Shown: positions 1-7,927, counted from the first letter of the stretch. The stretch: DNA of 35,802 bases from G020353115 sp964389685 (GCA_964389685.1 CAYMFM010000039.1:1-35802), one strand, 5' to 3'. Program-made: numbers and translations. Notes: a model not told the origin generated them from the sequence alone.

Positions 1-653
1 TCGATATGGATCATGATTTCAGGACAGGGATTGTTTCCACAGCTGGCATATACTCCACTTATACCGGCCTGCACGAGTTCAGCAAAATGGTCCCAGTTGT
101 CCGGCAGTTTCCCGTCGGGCCAGAGCATGCCGTTGCTGATTTCGTTACCCACCTGCACCATATCGGGAAATGCACCGGAGTCACGGAAAGCAACCATGGT
201 AGACCGGGTGTATTCAAAAACAGCCTCAACCAGTTCGTCGTGGGTTTTTTCTTCCCAGGCTTTGGGGATGAATTGCTTACCGGGATCAGCCCATGTATCG
301 GAATAGTGATAATCGAGCAGGAATTTGAAACCCTCCTTTTTTGCCTCTTTTGCCAGTGCAATGGTGTATTCCAGGTTATTGGGTAACCGCGTGGGGGTAT
401 GAAACAGGCGCAACCGGATCCAGTTGTATCCGTGGTCTTTGAATATCAGGAGCCCCGGCTTTGCCTCTCCGTTTTCTTTGAAAGCAAATCCATTGTCTTC
501 TGCCTGTTTCAGGAATGACAGGTCGGCTCCAATGGCATACTGCTGGGCATGGGATGTATTGCTGATCATTAGAAAAAAGCAGATAAAACAGCCTGCCACA
601 TTCATGCCAGCATTAGCTGCTGTTTTTGTTGATTTGGTTACTCTGTACCTCAT
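1..653 (-). CDS. GH53 arabinogalactan endo-beta-1,4-galactanase, N-terminal part
   Basis: This is the first 217 codons of a secreted glycoside hydrolase; the gene runs off the left edge of the window. Family 53 enzymes cut beta-1,4-galactan side chains of pectin. The residues after the leader, including a segment reading LDYHYSDTWADP near residues 113-124, are a GH53 hallmark, and QVGNEIS near 167-173 holds the likely acid/base Glu171. The nucleophile Glu would lie outside the window. A hydrophobic leader ending SHAQQ near residue 36 indicates export. The first ATG gives a long polar stretch before the hydrophobic core, so translation may begin at Met17 (base 605). The gene is on the same strand as ppc, 83 bases beyond it, but with unrelated function. 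Family assignment is secure; exact linkage specificity is inferred. Confidence 0.9.
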   Translation of the reverse strand, partial: MRYRVTKSTKTAANAGMNVAGCFICFFLMISNTSHAQQYAIGADLSFLKQAEDNGFAFKENGEAKPGLLIFKDHGYNWIRLRLFHTPTRLPNNLEYTIALAKEAKKEGFKFLLDYHYSDTWADPGKQFIPKAWEEKTHDELVEAVFEYTRSTMVAFRDSGAFPDMVQVGNEISNGMLWPDGKLPDNWDHFAELVQAGISGVYASCGNNPCPEIMIHI

Positions 654-736
654 GATTGTAGTTTAAAGGATTACATGGATTACGGATTCTCCCTTATCAA
701 TAGATCCTCTGTTATTTCCTTTTCACCATATATGCC

Positions 737-3283
737 TTAAATAGAGTTTCTGCTGGCGTTGATGTTTCCGTATAATGATCTGGTAATTATTTTCTCGTAT
801 ATCTTTTTATTCCTGGGATTCTGACTGACTTTTTGCATGGCATATTGCTGGATCACCAGCAAGGGTAATACAATTTTTTCCCTGATTTTAATGGATTCCC
901 TGGTAACGGGATCTTCTTCCATCAGAATCTTATAGCCGGAAATAAGCAACATCATCTCTTTGGAAAGCTGGTATTCATCATGAAGGATATTCCAGAAACC
1001 GCTGAATTTTTCGTCATCATTCATATAGCTGGTCAGACTGAAATTAGATTTGTACAAAGACATCATGCTGTTGAGTAGAAGGGCCTTGAAAATGGGTGTT
1101 TCTTTGAATGTTTTCTTCAGATCTTCCAGTTTGCCCTTTTTTATCAATGCCTGTATGGCCGTTCCAATCCCGAACCAGCCGGGGACATTTTGCTTTAACT
1201 GGCTCCATGATCCCACGAAGGAGATGGCTCTCAGGTCAGCCAAATCCAGTTTTTTCTTACGCCCTCTTTTGCCGGGTCTGCTTCCAATGTTTGCCTGTTC
1301 ATAATACCTGAGCGGACTTTTGTTTTCGAGATATGGGATAAATAGTGTATGTTCTTTGAGGGCTCTGTATTTTTGAAAACTGATGTTTGCCAGATCTTCC
1401 AATAACTGTCGGGTTTCTGCAGAGATGTCATTTCCCTTCCCTAAAAAGTTCCTGGATAATCCTGCAGTGAGCAGCTGCTCGCACTGATGAACAAAATGCT
1501 CTTTTGTACCGTATTTGCTGGTGATGGTTTGTCCCTGGATGGTCAGTTGAATTTCATAATTCGCAATGGCCCGGCTTTGTGCTGCATAGAACCGATGGGT
1601 TTTTCCTCCACCGCGTGCCGGAGGACCGCCACGCCCGTCAAAGAAAATTGCCTTTATGTTGTATTTATCACAAATGGTGGATAATTTTTCTTTCGTTTCG
1701 AAAATGGACCAGTTCGCTTTCATATAACCCCCATATTTCGTTCCGTCAGAGAAACCCAGCATTATGGTTTGTTTCTCTTCCCGCTGCTTTATATGGGCCC
1801 TGTATTCAGGCAGGTCAAAAAGTTCCTGCATGCACGCTGTGGCATTTTCCATTCCCTTTAAAGTCTCGAACAGCGGGATGATATCAAACGGGATGTGTTG
1901 ATTTTCCCAACCACACCACCTGAATAGAGCAAAGACGTAAAGCACGGAAAAAATATCCTCAGCATTGCTGATGATGTAGCGGTTACAACCTTCTTCTCCA
2001 TTTTTCTTTTGAATCTCTTTCAGTTGAGAAATGTTGAGGATGGTATCTTTAATGATTTCTTCCTCAAAGTTTTGCGCATCAACTTTCAGTTTTTTATGCA
2101 AAAGAAGCTGAGTCAGCTCATCTTTTTCAATCTCATGAATATGGTCAGTGATTAACTTTTCTTTTTTAAGAATCGCTTCAACAACCTGTTTATGTATGCG
2201 ATGATCCTGCCGGATATCCAGTGCTGCAAAATGGGTTCTGAATAGTCTGATTTTATCGATAAAACGCTCCAGCTCTTCGAGGAAAATACCATGATATTCG
2301 TTTATCAAAAGTTCTTTTACTGCATAGAGTGGATCAATGATTTCCTCATAGGGAATGTGTTTGTCCGGATTAAACATGCAGTCATACAGCGTGTTCCTGA
2401 GATGATTCAGGATATCATCAACTCCTCTGAAAGTCAGTTTTTTTTGCAAGCTTTTAATATCCTCAAAATAGCACCTCATCAATGTCATTCGAAGTTCGTC
2501 TGCCACATTCATCGTTATTTTGTACGTCACATAAGGATTGCCATCCCTGTCTCCGCCAGGCCAGAAACCAAGTTTAATGATGTTGGGATTGTCAAAATCG
2601 CTGTTTCTGATTTCCTCCTTGATATAGGAATAGAGGTTGCCTGCAGATTCATAATAAACATTTCGGAGATAGTAAATAATATTTTTTGCCTCATCCAGTG
2701 GAGTTGGTTTTTTGGCGTTAATTAATGAGGTTAATCCCAGTTGCTGCAATGTCATATCAATCTCATTGATATTATTATCATCGATAAGCGTTTTCAACCG
2801 GGTAATGATGTCCAGAACCGGCGGGGGATAGAACTGGGTTGGGTGGGCAGTAAATACAAGCCGGGCACTGAAGGTTGATAATGCATCGGAAATGGTATCA
2901 CCATGTCCCTCACTTTCCAGGAATTGAAAGAAATCCTTTATGGACAAATCATTGCCCAGGTCCTTCAGTTTATGAAACGCAGCATCTTCAACGCTATCAA
3001 ACAGTACAACCTGTCGTTCCACGTACTGGATAACGCGGAACATAAAATCAATTTTATCCCTTTCGCTCTCGATGTTTGTGTAGTTGCGAAAAAAGCCATC
3101 CAGTATTTTTTGAGGATGATCCCCTGTTTCCAGTCCCTGTTTGCTGATATCATACACTATTGGAATGAGCACTCCGATATTACTTCCCTTAGTATACGGC
3201 AAGTTTAAGAAGAGACTATTGTAGATATCAAACTTCTTTTTTACCAGTTTTTCAAATTCCTCAATTTTTTTCGATGGATGCAT
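737..3283 (-). CDS. ppc: phosphoenolpyruvate carboxylase
   Basis: This 848-residue protein should carboxylate PEP to oxaloacetate, replenishing the TCA cycle in the cytoplasm. Visible PEPC motifs, in order, are FTAHPTQ with catalytic His147, GGDRDGNP at about 243-250, LGFSDGTKYGGY near 507-518, GRGGPPARGGG near 549-559, and a late SWSQLKQNVPGWFG segment corresponding to the family's conserved TQ-R-LPAWLG region. It is shorter than typical bacterial PEPC (about 880-930 residues), and several motifs are altered: Gln replaces Glu after HPT, and GTKYGG stands where SNKDGG is usual. It belongs to a divergent branch of the family. The ATG start fits a good upstream promoter. The gene appears monocistronic. 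Confidence 0.92.
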   Translation of the reverse strand: MHPSKKIEEFEKLVKKKFDIYNSLFLNLPYTKGSNIGVLIPIVYDISKQGLETGDHPQKILDGFFRNYTNIESERDKIDFMFRVIQYVERQVVLFDSVEDAAFHKLKDLGNDLSIKDFFQFLESEGHGDTISDALSTFSARLVFTAHPTQFYPPPVLDIITRLKTLIDDNNINEIDMTLQQLGLTSLINAKKPTPLDEAKNIIYYLRNVYYESAGNLYSYIKEEIRNSDFDNPNIIKLGFWPGGDRDGNPYVTYKITMNVADELRMTLMRCYFEDIKSLQKKLTFRGVDDILNHLRNTLYDCMFNPDKHIPYEEIIDPLYAVKELLINEYHGIFLEELERFIDKIRLFRTHFAALDIRQDHRIHKQVVEAILKKEKLITDHIHEIEKDELTQLLLHKKLKVDAQNFEEEIIKDTILNISQLKEIQKKNGEEGCNRYIISNAEDIFSVLYVFALFRWCGWENQHIPFDIIPLFETLKGMENATACMQELFDLPEYRAHIKQREEKQTIMLGFSDGTKYGGYMKANWSIFETKEKLSTICDKYNIKAIFFDGRGGPPARGGGKTHRFYAAQSRAIANYEIQLTIQGQTITSKYGTKEHFVHQCEQLLTAGLSRNFLGKGNDISAETRQLLEDLANISFQKYRALKEHTLFIPYLENKSPLRYYEQANIGSRPGKRGRKKKLDLADLRAISFVGSWSQLKQNVPGWFGIGTAIQALIKKGKLEDLKKTFKETPIFKALLLNSMMSLYKSNFSLTSYMNDDEKFSGFWNILHDEYQLSKEMMLLISGYKILMEEDPVTRESIKIREKIVLPLLVIQQYAMQKVSQNPRNKKIYEKIITRSLYGNINASRNSI

Positions 3284-3317
3284 GTATCGTTAACGTTAGC
3301 TGTTTATGTTACTGTAA

Positions 3318-3349
3318 TAAATTTACATCAATCAGTGCATAAATCCAAA
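3318..3349 (-). promoter_or_regulatory. Bacteroidota-type promoter for ppc
   Basis: Reading on the minus strand, TTTG (3349-3346) is followed after 20 bases by TAAATTTA (3325-3318). This is close to the TTTG/TAnnTTTG consensus of the Bacteroidota housekeeping sigma factor. It lies about 35 bases upstream of the ppc ATG. Confidence 0.55.
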
Positions 3350-3413
3350 GAACCTGTGGTATTTTGGTGGGAGAGGGATGGGATGACTGATCAGCTATGG
3401 TTGTGATTTACGT

Positions 3414-3437
3414 AGAGACGTTGCATGCAACGTCTCT
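3414..3437. repeat. 24-bp perfect palindrome
   Basis: The half-site AGAGACGTTGCA is followed directly by its exact reverse complement, centred between 3425 and 3426. One more outer pair (3412/3439) matches across a mismatch. Palindromes built on AGAGACGTTGCATGCAACGT occur as dispersed repeats in several bacterial genomes by my recollection. Here it sits alone in the region upstream of ppc. Confidence 0.7.
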
Positions 3438-3465
3438 GCATTTGATACAAGATATACATAGTGAT

Positions 3466-3850
3466 GGGGCTGTCTCAAAAGGGTAAGCCTCTTTTTTTAA
3501 GCTCCGTTAGGAGCGACATATTGGTAGCCCAGGGTAATCCTGTGAAATATTGCTTCGCCTTACCTCTACTTCTGGGAGGTTAAAAAGTGTTTTGCTTTAG
3601 CAATTCGTCCGGGATTACCTTTATTTCACAGGGCAACCCTGGGTATATTGTAAGCCACAAAACCACGGTCCAACTGCTTTGCTATTTTATGGGAAAAAAA
3701 TGCATGGACCGGAGTGCTCCAGACTTAATTTCTTATGTAGATAAAATAATTCATTTGTCTTACGCTATCCTTTCTTCCATAGGAATGCCTTCGGCAGAAG
3801 GCGGTTTTTTCGCCCTTCGGACGATTCAGGTTGTCTGATCGTCAGGCAAC
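3466..3850. repeat. dispersed intergenic repeat with nested inverted repeats
   Basis: This stretch has no convincing gene but much symmetry. GCTCC-GTTA-GGAGC forms a hairpin at 3501-3514. A 22-base arm at 3528-3549 is repeated inverted at 3622-3643 with three mismatches. GAAGGCG/CGCCCTTC pair around 3797-3818, and a 9-bp stem at 3830-3838/3842-3850 is followed by a T-run. The left edge reads GGGGCTGTCTCAAAAG, like the end of some insertion sequences. It resembles dispersed non-coding repeats I associate with Bacteroidota genomes. A short plus-strand ORF inside it (3587-3838) is not credible as a gene. Exact boundaries are uncertain. Confidence 0.5.
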
Positions 3851-4016
3851 TGGGATAGTTTTTTCTAAATGATAAGATATTATACTTTAGCTAGAGAAAG
3901 AGAATAGGAGTATGGTCTTTTATTCAGCCCAGCTTGATTTACTATTACCAACATTCTAGCGAATGAAAAGCATGGTAATACAATTCAAAGCTATCTAATA
4001 ATTGCTTTCAAATATA

Positions 4017-4047
4017 TTGACTTTTTTTCCTGATTTTCATACCTTTA
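4017..4047 (+). promoter_or_regulatory. probable promoter of the 4073 lipoprotein gene
   Basis: TTG at 4017-4019 is followed after 20 bases by TACCTTTA (4040-4047), close to the Bacteroidota TAnnTTTG element. It lies 25 bases before the GTG start. Confidence 0.45.
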
Positions 4048-4072
4048 CTCTTTAAACCAACAATCATCTCAA

Positions 4073-4576
4073 GTGAGAAAAGTAGCATTTCTTTTGATAT
4101 TAGGTATCCTTTGTACTGGATGCATGTCATATTCTTATGTGATAGATAATTCGGAGTTGACCGACGCAGATTTACCAACAATTCCAAAAGAAGCCTCCAT
4201 TATAGAAATAACTTCTGATCTTCCGGCTTCTGATTTATATGACCAAATTTACAAGGTGGTCATTTCACGTGGTCATAGAATCCAACATGAAAATAGAGAA
4301 ATGTTGAATTTCAATACAGAGGGTAAGGATGTAGGCAGTTCAACCTATCAAAGAATGAATGTAGTCGTATCAGAGTTAGAATCTGGCAGTAAGGTAAGGA
4401 TTGACACAGAATGGAAGGCGGGATATGAAGCGGAAGCGTTTGCACGTGCTGTAAGCGGGATTCATGTAGATGCATCTTGGAGTAAAGCTTCTTGGAAGGG
4501 TAGTCGGTTAGGACTTGCCCTTGCAGAATCAATCGTCATCGCTAAACAAGTTAACGGAACAATTTCTTATAAATAA
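4073..4576 (+). CDS. putative lipoprotein of unknown function
   Basis: I do not recognise the family. The 167-residue product starts at GTG and has a short lipoprotein signal ending LCTGC, so Cys17 would be lipidated and the protein anchored in the envelope. The remainder is a mixed alpha/beta domain with segments such as SDLYDQIYKVVISRGHRI and a glycine/alanine-rich C-terminal part. No catalytic motif is visible. The next gene begins 17 bases downstream on the same strand, so the two probably form a transcription unit. The gene is AT-rich like the rest of the 3.9-7.5 kb accessory stretch. The GTG start is chosen because it directly precedes the charged N-region of the signal peptide and no in-frame ATG lies near it. 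Confidence 0.65.
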   Translation: MRKVAFLLILGILCTGCMSYSYVIDNSELTDADLPTIPKEASIIEITSDLPASDLYDQIYKVVISRGHRIQHENREMLNFNTEGKDVGSSTYQRMNVVVSELESGSKVRIDTEWKAGYEAEAFARAVSGIHVDASWSKASWKGSRLGLALAESIVIAKQVNGTISYK

Positions 4577-4593
4577 TCCTTTATTTCATTCAA

Positions 4594-5310
4594 ATGAAGA
4601 AATCAATATTAATCACACTTCAGATTGTATTCTCATCAGTATTTCTGTTTCTATTCATCGCAAAATTATTATCTCTTGAGGTATTTACAGTGGATGTACT
4701 AACCATATTATTGTTTGTTCTTGTGATGACACCTTGGTTTCTCCCCTGGATCATTAAGCATGGTTTCAAGATTAAAACACCATTTGGATATGAATGGATT
4801 ATTGAAGGAGAAACAATTCCTGCAAAACATGTAAAGGTTGTTGAAACAGAGGAGGATGTAGAGAAAGAAATTAAGTTTGACGAAGTACTACCGGTAGATG
4901 TTTTAATTAAGGAGAATTATAAGTACCTGTCATTCAGAGCAAGAATAAACTATGAAAAAGAAGCCGGTGCAGGATCCCTGCTGAAGATTAGAATCAATGA
5001 TACTTTTCTGAATCCTACTCATGCCATGAATAAGAAAAAACAACGTTATACTATTGATAAAAGGGTACACGAAGCCTTTGAGCCTGCATCAGAATCATGG
5101 AAGGTTGTATATAGTCCTGATTTTGTTACCAATTATTCTCATGAGGAGAAATACAAAGAGGTTTTTTCTGATGCTTACCTGTTCATATTTAATGTTGCCC
5201 AATTTCTCGTTGGCAAAAATGAACTGACAGTTGATTTTATTCACAGAGGATTAGGGGGGCATGAAGCATATAAGAACTCGATTATTATAAGGGATGTAAT
5301 CTTATTTTAA
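4594..5310 (+). CDS. membrane protein with a cytoplasmic or periplasmic domain, unknown
   Basis: The family is not recognised. The 238-residue product has two predicted membrane helices near residues 6-28 and 33-55, then a soluble domain of about 180 residues with many beta-type segments. The soluble part includes YLSFRARINYEKEAGAG and LLKIRINDTFLNP, which read like a carbohydrate-binding or immunoglobulin-like sandwich, but this is only an impression. It follows the lipoprotein gene by 17 bases and is likely co-transcribed with it. Composition is AT-rich. No catalytic residues can be named. Confidence 0.65.
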   Translation: MKKSILITLQIVFSSVFLFLFIAKLLSLEVFTVDVLTILLFVLVMTPWFLPWIIKHGFKIKTPFGYEWIIEGETIPAKHVKVVETEEDVEKEIKFDEVLPVDVLIKENYKYLSFRARINYEKEAGAGSLLKIRINDTFLNPTHAMNKKKQRYTIDKRVHEAFEPASESWKVVYSPDFVTNYSHEEKYKEVFSDAYLFIFNVAQFLVGKNELTVDFIHRGLGGHEAYKNSIIIRDVILF

Positions 5311-5432
5311 TGTAGGGTTCAAGTTCTGTATGGATTTGAATAAACCTTGTAAATCAGTGTTTTATGGTGATTCTTGTTATATAGAAAACAAATAGAGAAT
5401 AAAAGCATTTAAAAAATGTTACGTAGAATTTG

Positions 5433-6086
5433 ATGAAAGACAATTTCATTGTATATAAAATTACTAACACAATAGATGGTAAGATATATTTTGGTGTAAC
5501 AAAATGTACCTTAAAAAAAAGGTGGAACGAGCATAAGCATAACTCTGTCCGTGCAAAAAAGAAAAGCCACTTGAATAGAGCAATCAAGAAATATGGACCT
5601 AATAATTTCAAAATTGAGTTGTTTAAGAAATGTGCCACGGAACAAGAAATGTATGAATTAGAAATTGAATTAATTAAGAAGTTTAATACAGCTGATAAGT
5701 CTATCGGATATAACAATTCTAAAGGAGGTGAAGCCTCTTCAAAAGGGAAAACAGTTTCTGAAGAAACAAGAAAGAAGATATCGGATTATCAAAGGATTCG
5801 TGTAAGAAGACCTTATGACGATATTGCAAAGAAACATATGAGTGAAGCGGCATTGAAGAATAAATCATACCTAAACTTTTGGAAAACATATGGTCATAAC
5901 AAGGGAAAACCAGCACATAATAGACGTGCTGTAAATCTCTATGACAATAATGGTAATCTTATCAATTCTTTTGTTTCAATCCGAAGTGCTGCGCAACATT
6001 TTGGTATTTCTTTAGGGACAATTTCTAATAACTTAAAAGGATTGAGTAATACTACTAAACAAGGGATTTGGAAATATGCAGAGTAA
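5433..6086 (+). CDS. GIY-YIG homing endonuclease with NUMOD-type DNA-binding motifs
   Basis: The product is a site-specific DNA endonuclease of the GIY-YIG class. The N-terminal catalytic domain (about residues 1-95) shows VYKITN...KIYFGVT as the GIY-YIG element, a catalytic-type Arg in KKRWNEH, and GYNNSKGGE as the closing Asn motif. Then comes a NUMOD3-like segment, GKTVSEETRKKISDYQ, and a C-terminal segment AVNLYDNNGNLINSF plus a helix-turn-helix-like SIRSAAQHFGISLGTISNNL, as in NUMOD1/IENR1 modules. Such proteins usually travel in group I introns or stand free between genes; here no intron is evident, so it looks free-standing. A TTG three bases earlier would add one residue; the ATG is preferred. 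It is an AT-rich mobile gene. Confidence 0.88.
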   Translation: MKDNFIVYKITNTIDGKIYFGVTKCTLKKRWNEHKHNSVRAKKKSHLNRAIKKYGPNNFKIELFKKCATEQEMYELEIELIKKFNTADKSIGYNNSKGGEASSKGKTVSEETRKKISDYQRIRVRRPYDDIAKKHMSEAALKNKSYLNFWKTYGHNKGKPAHNRRAVNLYDNNGNLINSFVSIRSAAQHFGISLGTISNNLKGLSNTTKQGIWKYAE

Positions 6087-6114
6087 AGATTAATCCAACA
6101 CTGTTTTACAAAAT

Positions 6115-6485
6115 TTATAAGTGTTCTAATGGACGTATAGTCACTTCTGTATAAAGTTCAAATTGCTCCTTATCAAATGGTGGATTAAAATACTTTTATT
6201 GGATAATCTCATTCAGGTATTTGTTAGCTAATTCGTATACCCGTTTTTTTATCTGCTTCAATTTTGTGCCGATGGTTATAGGCATGTTTCCCATAGCTTG
6301 GGTCTGTACGATGGGATAGGTCTTGTGTTATCAATCTTGACAGGTATCGAACCTGTTCCCATTGCGGTAACTTCGCTTTTTTTCTTCTTTTCATATTCCA
6401 TTAAAGCGTCAAAGGTAGCACGTTTTTGAATCGCATAAATTTCCTGTTCGGTCAGATTCGTTAAAACAAGATTATCTCGTATCAT
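6115..6485 (-). pseudogene. decayed small protein gene with one frameshift and one in-frame stop
   Basis: Reading leftward from the ATG at 6485, an open frame (MIRDNLVLTNLTEQEIYAIQ...) runs to a stop at 6276. Around 6290 the reading moves to another frame, MPITIGTKLKQIKKRVYELA, which meets a TAA near 6206 and then continues in the same frame as KYFNPPFDKEQFELYTEV to a final stop at 6115. All three segments look protein-like, so the simplest reading is a gene of about 120 codons broken by a frameshift and a nonsense change. I do not recognise the family. It lies convergent with the GIY-YIG gene. Alternatively only the first 69 codons are a real small gene. Confidence 0.4.
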
Positions 6486-6826
6486 TTTTGTAGAATTTCA
6501 ATTTGGGTATAAAGGTAAACCACAAACAAGCAGAAAATTTCACTCTGATAATCAGTTAAATAAAGACGTTGCCTTTTACAAACTCTTGACAACCGCTAAA
6601 ATATTTTGTAACTTATTGGGATAATTCAGGAATTTGTTATTTTTAATCCCTGAAATATGTAATTAATACCGGGAGTATTCGTCTCTTAAGATAACTATCC
6701 AATACCAAATTAAATGGCATTACTTTTGCATTAGCTTATATTAAGCATAACCAACATTACCCCGAATGAATGCATATAAGAGTATGTCGTAGCAAATCAA
6801 ACCTGTAATTAAGATAGTCATAGAAC
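6486..6826. other. AT-rich intergenic region upstream of hicBA
   Basis: No gene is visible in these 341 bases. Towards the right end there is a promoter-like element, listed separately. The rest is AT-rich without clear repeats. Confidence 0.5.
6721..6746 (+). promoter_or_regulatory. candidate hicBA promoter and operator
   Basis: TACTTTTG (6721-6728) matches TAnnTTTG, though no good TTTG lies 19-20 bases upstream. Immediately downstream GCTTA-TAT-TAAGC (6734-6746) is an inverted repeat near the expected transcript start. That is a plausible place for autorepression of a toxin-antitoxin operon; this role is inferred. Confidence 0.35.
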
Positions 6827-7150
6827 ATGGCAACAAAACTTATTGAGTTAAAGATTCTTGTAAAAGTTTTTACAGAGAATGACTACTTCATCGCTTATTC
6901 GCCTGAACTTCAAATATCTACACAAGGTAAGACTGTTGAGGAGGTAAAGAAAAGATTTAGTGAGCGATTGGATATCTTCTTCAGTATAGCTCTGGAAAAG
7001 GACAATCTGCATGAAAGACTGCGGAGCCTTGGATGGGTAATTCAAGAAAAGAACCCCAAAAAATTAATCCCACCAGAAAATTTTCAAGTTCCGAGAAACT
7101 TACTTATGGCTCAACAATGCACCAGCGAGCAATTTAGCTATTCTATTTAA
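6827..7150 (+). CDS. hicB: HicB-family antitoxin
   Basis: This is the probable antitoxin of a type II HicAB module, neutralising the HicA RNase next door. The first 60 residues have the HicB partial RNase H-like pattern: a beta-strand segment YFIAYSPELQISTQG, followed by the helix TVEEVKKRFSERLDIFF. The C-terminal tail (about 65-107) carries no recognisable helix-turn-helix or ribbon-helix-helix, so DNA binding is uncertain. The stop overlaps the hicA start by one base (TAATG), implying coupled translation. Antitoxin-first order is the reverse of the commonest hicAB arrangement. At 107 residues it is short for HicB but within the family's range. Confidence 0.75.
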   Translation: MATKLIELKILVKVFTENDYFIAYSPELQISTQGKTVEEVKKRFSERLDIFFSIALEKDNLHERLRSLGWVIQEKNPKKLIPPENFQVPRNLLMAQQCTSEQFSYSI

Positions 7151-7377
7151 TGGGAAGCAAACTCCATCCTGTAAAAACCAGTAAGTATAGAAAAATCTTA
7201 TCCAATTTGGATTGGAAGTATGATCGTGTGAAGGGAGACCATGAAATTTGGGTTAAAGAGGGAGTGCTTTTTGAAATTGTATTCATTACAAACGATAAAG
7301 AGGTTCAGCCTTTTATAATAAGGCAAAACAATAAAACATTGGGCTTAAGCACTGATGAGTTTTTAGCTCTTCTGTAA
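7150..7377 (+). CDS. hicA: HicA-family mRNA interferase toxin
   Basis: The 75-residue product matches HicA, a small double-stranded-RNA-binding-fold RNase that cleaves mRNA. Visible features are the N-terminal lysine-rich segment, KILSNLDWKYDRVKGDHEIW with the catalytic His31 in the GxH context, and the C-terminal helix typical of the family, GLSTDEFLALL. The usual serine before the His (GSH) is Asp here. It starts within the hicB stop codon. Transcription with hicB is nearly certain from the overlap. Confidence 0.8.
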   Translation: MGSKLHPVKTSKYRKILSNLDWKYDRVKGDHEIWVKEGVLFEIVFITNDKEVQPFIIRQNNKTLGLSTDEFLALL

Positions 7378-7511
7378 ATCAACTTTTGATTTACAAAAGA
7401 TACTCCTTATTTAAAATCCTTATCGAACATTCTTTAAGTTGAAGAAGTTTGTAAGTTGCAGTACAACACCAATATAGGGTATTCTTCGGTGTTTACTACT
7501 GTGTTTACTAT

Positions 7512-7552
7512 GAAAAAAGAAACCCCTGAAAGTTACCAACTATCAGGGATTT
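7512..7552 (-). terminator. rho-independent terminator, minus strand
   Basis: AAACCCCTGA (7520-7529) pairs with TCAGGGATTT (7543-7552). The run of A at 7513-7518 becomes a T-tract on the minus strand. It lies just past the nested-hairpin element, repeating the tRNA-then-terminator arrangement seen at 7663-7767. Confidence 0.6.
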
Positions 7553-7553
7553 C

Positions 7554-7626
7554 GTGATCCAGCTGGGTCTTCCCGCCTTCTTCACCAGAAAGTGAATCCG
7601 GCGGGATAAACTTCTCGACCCAGCTG
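7554..7626. repeat. nested-hairpin element with a 17-bp copy of the tRNA-Lys 3' end
   Basis: The stretch folds into three stacked stems: CAGCTGGGTC (7560-7569) with GACCCAGCTG (7617-7626), CCCGCC (7572-7577) with GGCGGG (7600-7605), and TTCAC (7581-7585) with GTGAA (7592-7596). The first 17 bases, 7554-7570, are identical to 7694-7710 inside the tRNA-Lys 3' end. That direct repeat could be an attachment-site scar or a remnant of a duplicated tRNA followed by its terminator. No tRNA cloverleaf can be made from it. Confidence 0.6.
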
Positions 7627-7662
7627 AAATAGTTACTGATCTTGCATTAAAACTTCATCTAC

Positions 7663-7691
7663 AAAAAAGCCCGGTATTTCTACCAGGCTTT
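7663..7691 (-). terminator. terminator of tRNA-Lys
   Basis: On the minus strand AAGCCTGGTA, loop GAAA, TACCGGGCTT forms a stem with one mismatch, followed by a T-run. It begins directly after the encoded CCA of the tRNA. Confidence 0.75.
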
Positions 7692-7767
7692 TGGTGATCC
7701 AGCTGGGTCTCGAACCCAGGACCCCATCCTTAAAAGGGATGTGCTCTACCAACTGAGCTACTGAATC
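7692..7767 (-). tRNA. tRNA-Lys (anticodon UUU)
   Basis: A complete cloverleaf reads on the minus strand. The acceptor GATTCAG pairs with CTGGATC with one G-U; the D-arm is GCTC-AGTTGGTA-GAGC. The anticodon stem CATCC/GGATG closes loop CTTTTAA with anticodon TTT. The T-arm is CTGGG-TTCGAGA-CCCAG, followed by discriminator A and an encoded CCA. Length is 76 nt. Confidence 0.95.
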
Positions 7768-7927
7768 ATCCGCTAAAAACGGTTGCAAATGTAATACCAA
7801 TATATTTTTTTACCAAGAACTTTCCATTAATTGTAATGTTTTTCCGTCGCGTTCGTCTTGTTATTGAGATTGGAAATGACGGAGTTGCAATCCTCCGTCA
7901 GATATAATGAATCTAAAAACAAAAATC

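Noticed and set aside
424..666. Plus-strand frames across 1-700
   Set aside because: They are antisense to the GH53 gene, whose conserved family motifs lie on the minus strand.
3587..3838. An 83-codon plus-strand frame in the dispersed repeat
   Set aside because: It lies wholly within inverted repeats, has no promoter or family match, and reads as repeat-derived.
7554..7626. A second tRNA gene
   Set aside because: Only the 3' acceptor and T-stem bases match; no D-arm or anticodon arm can be formed.
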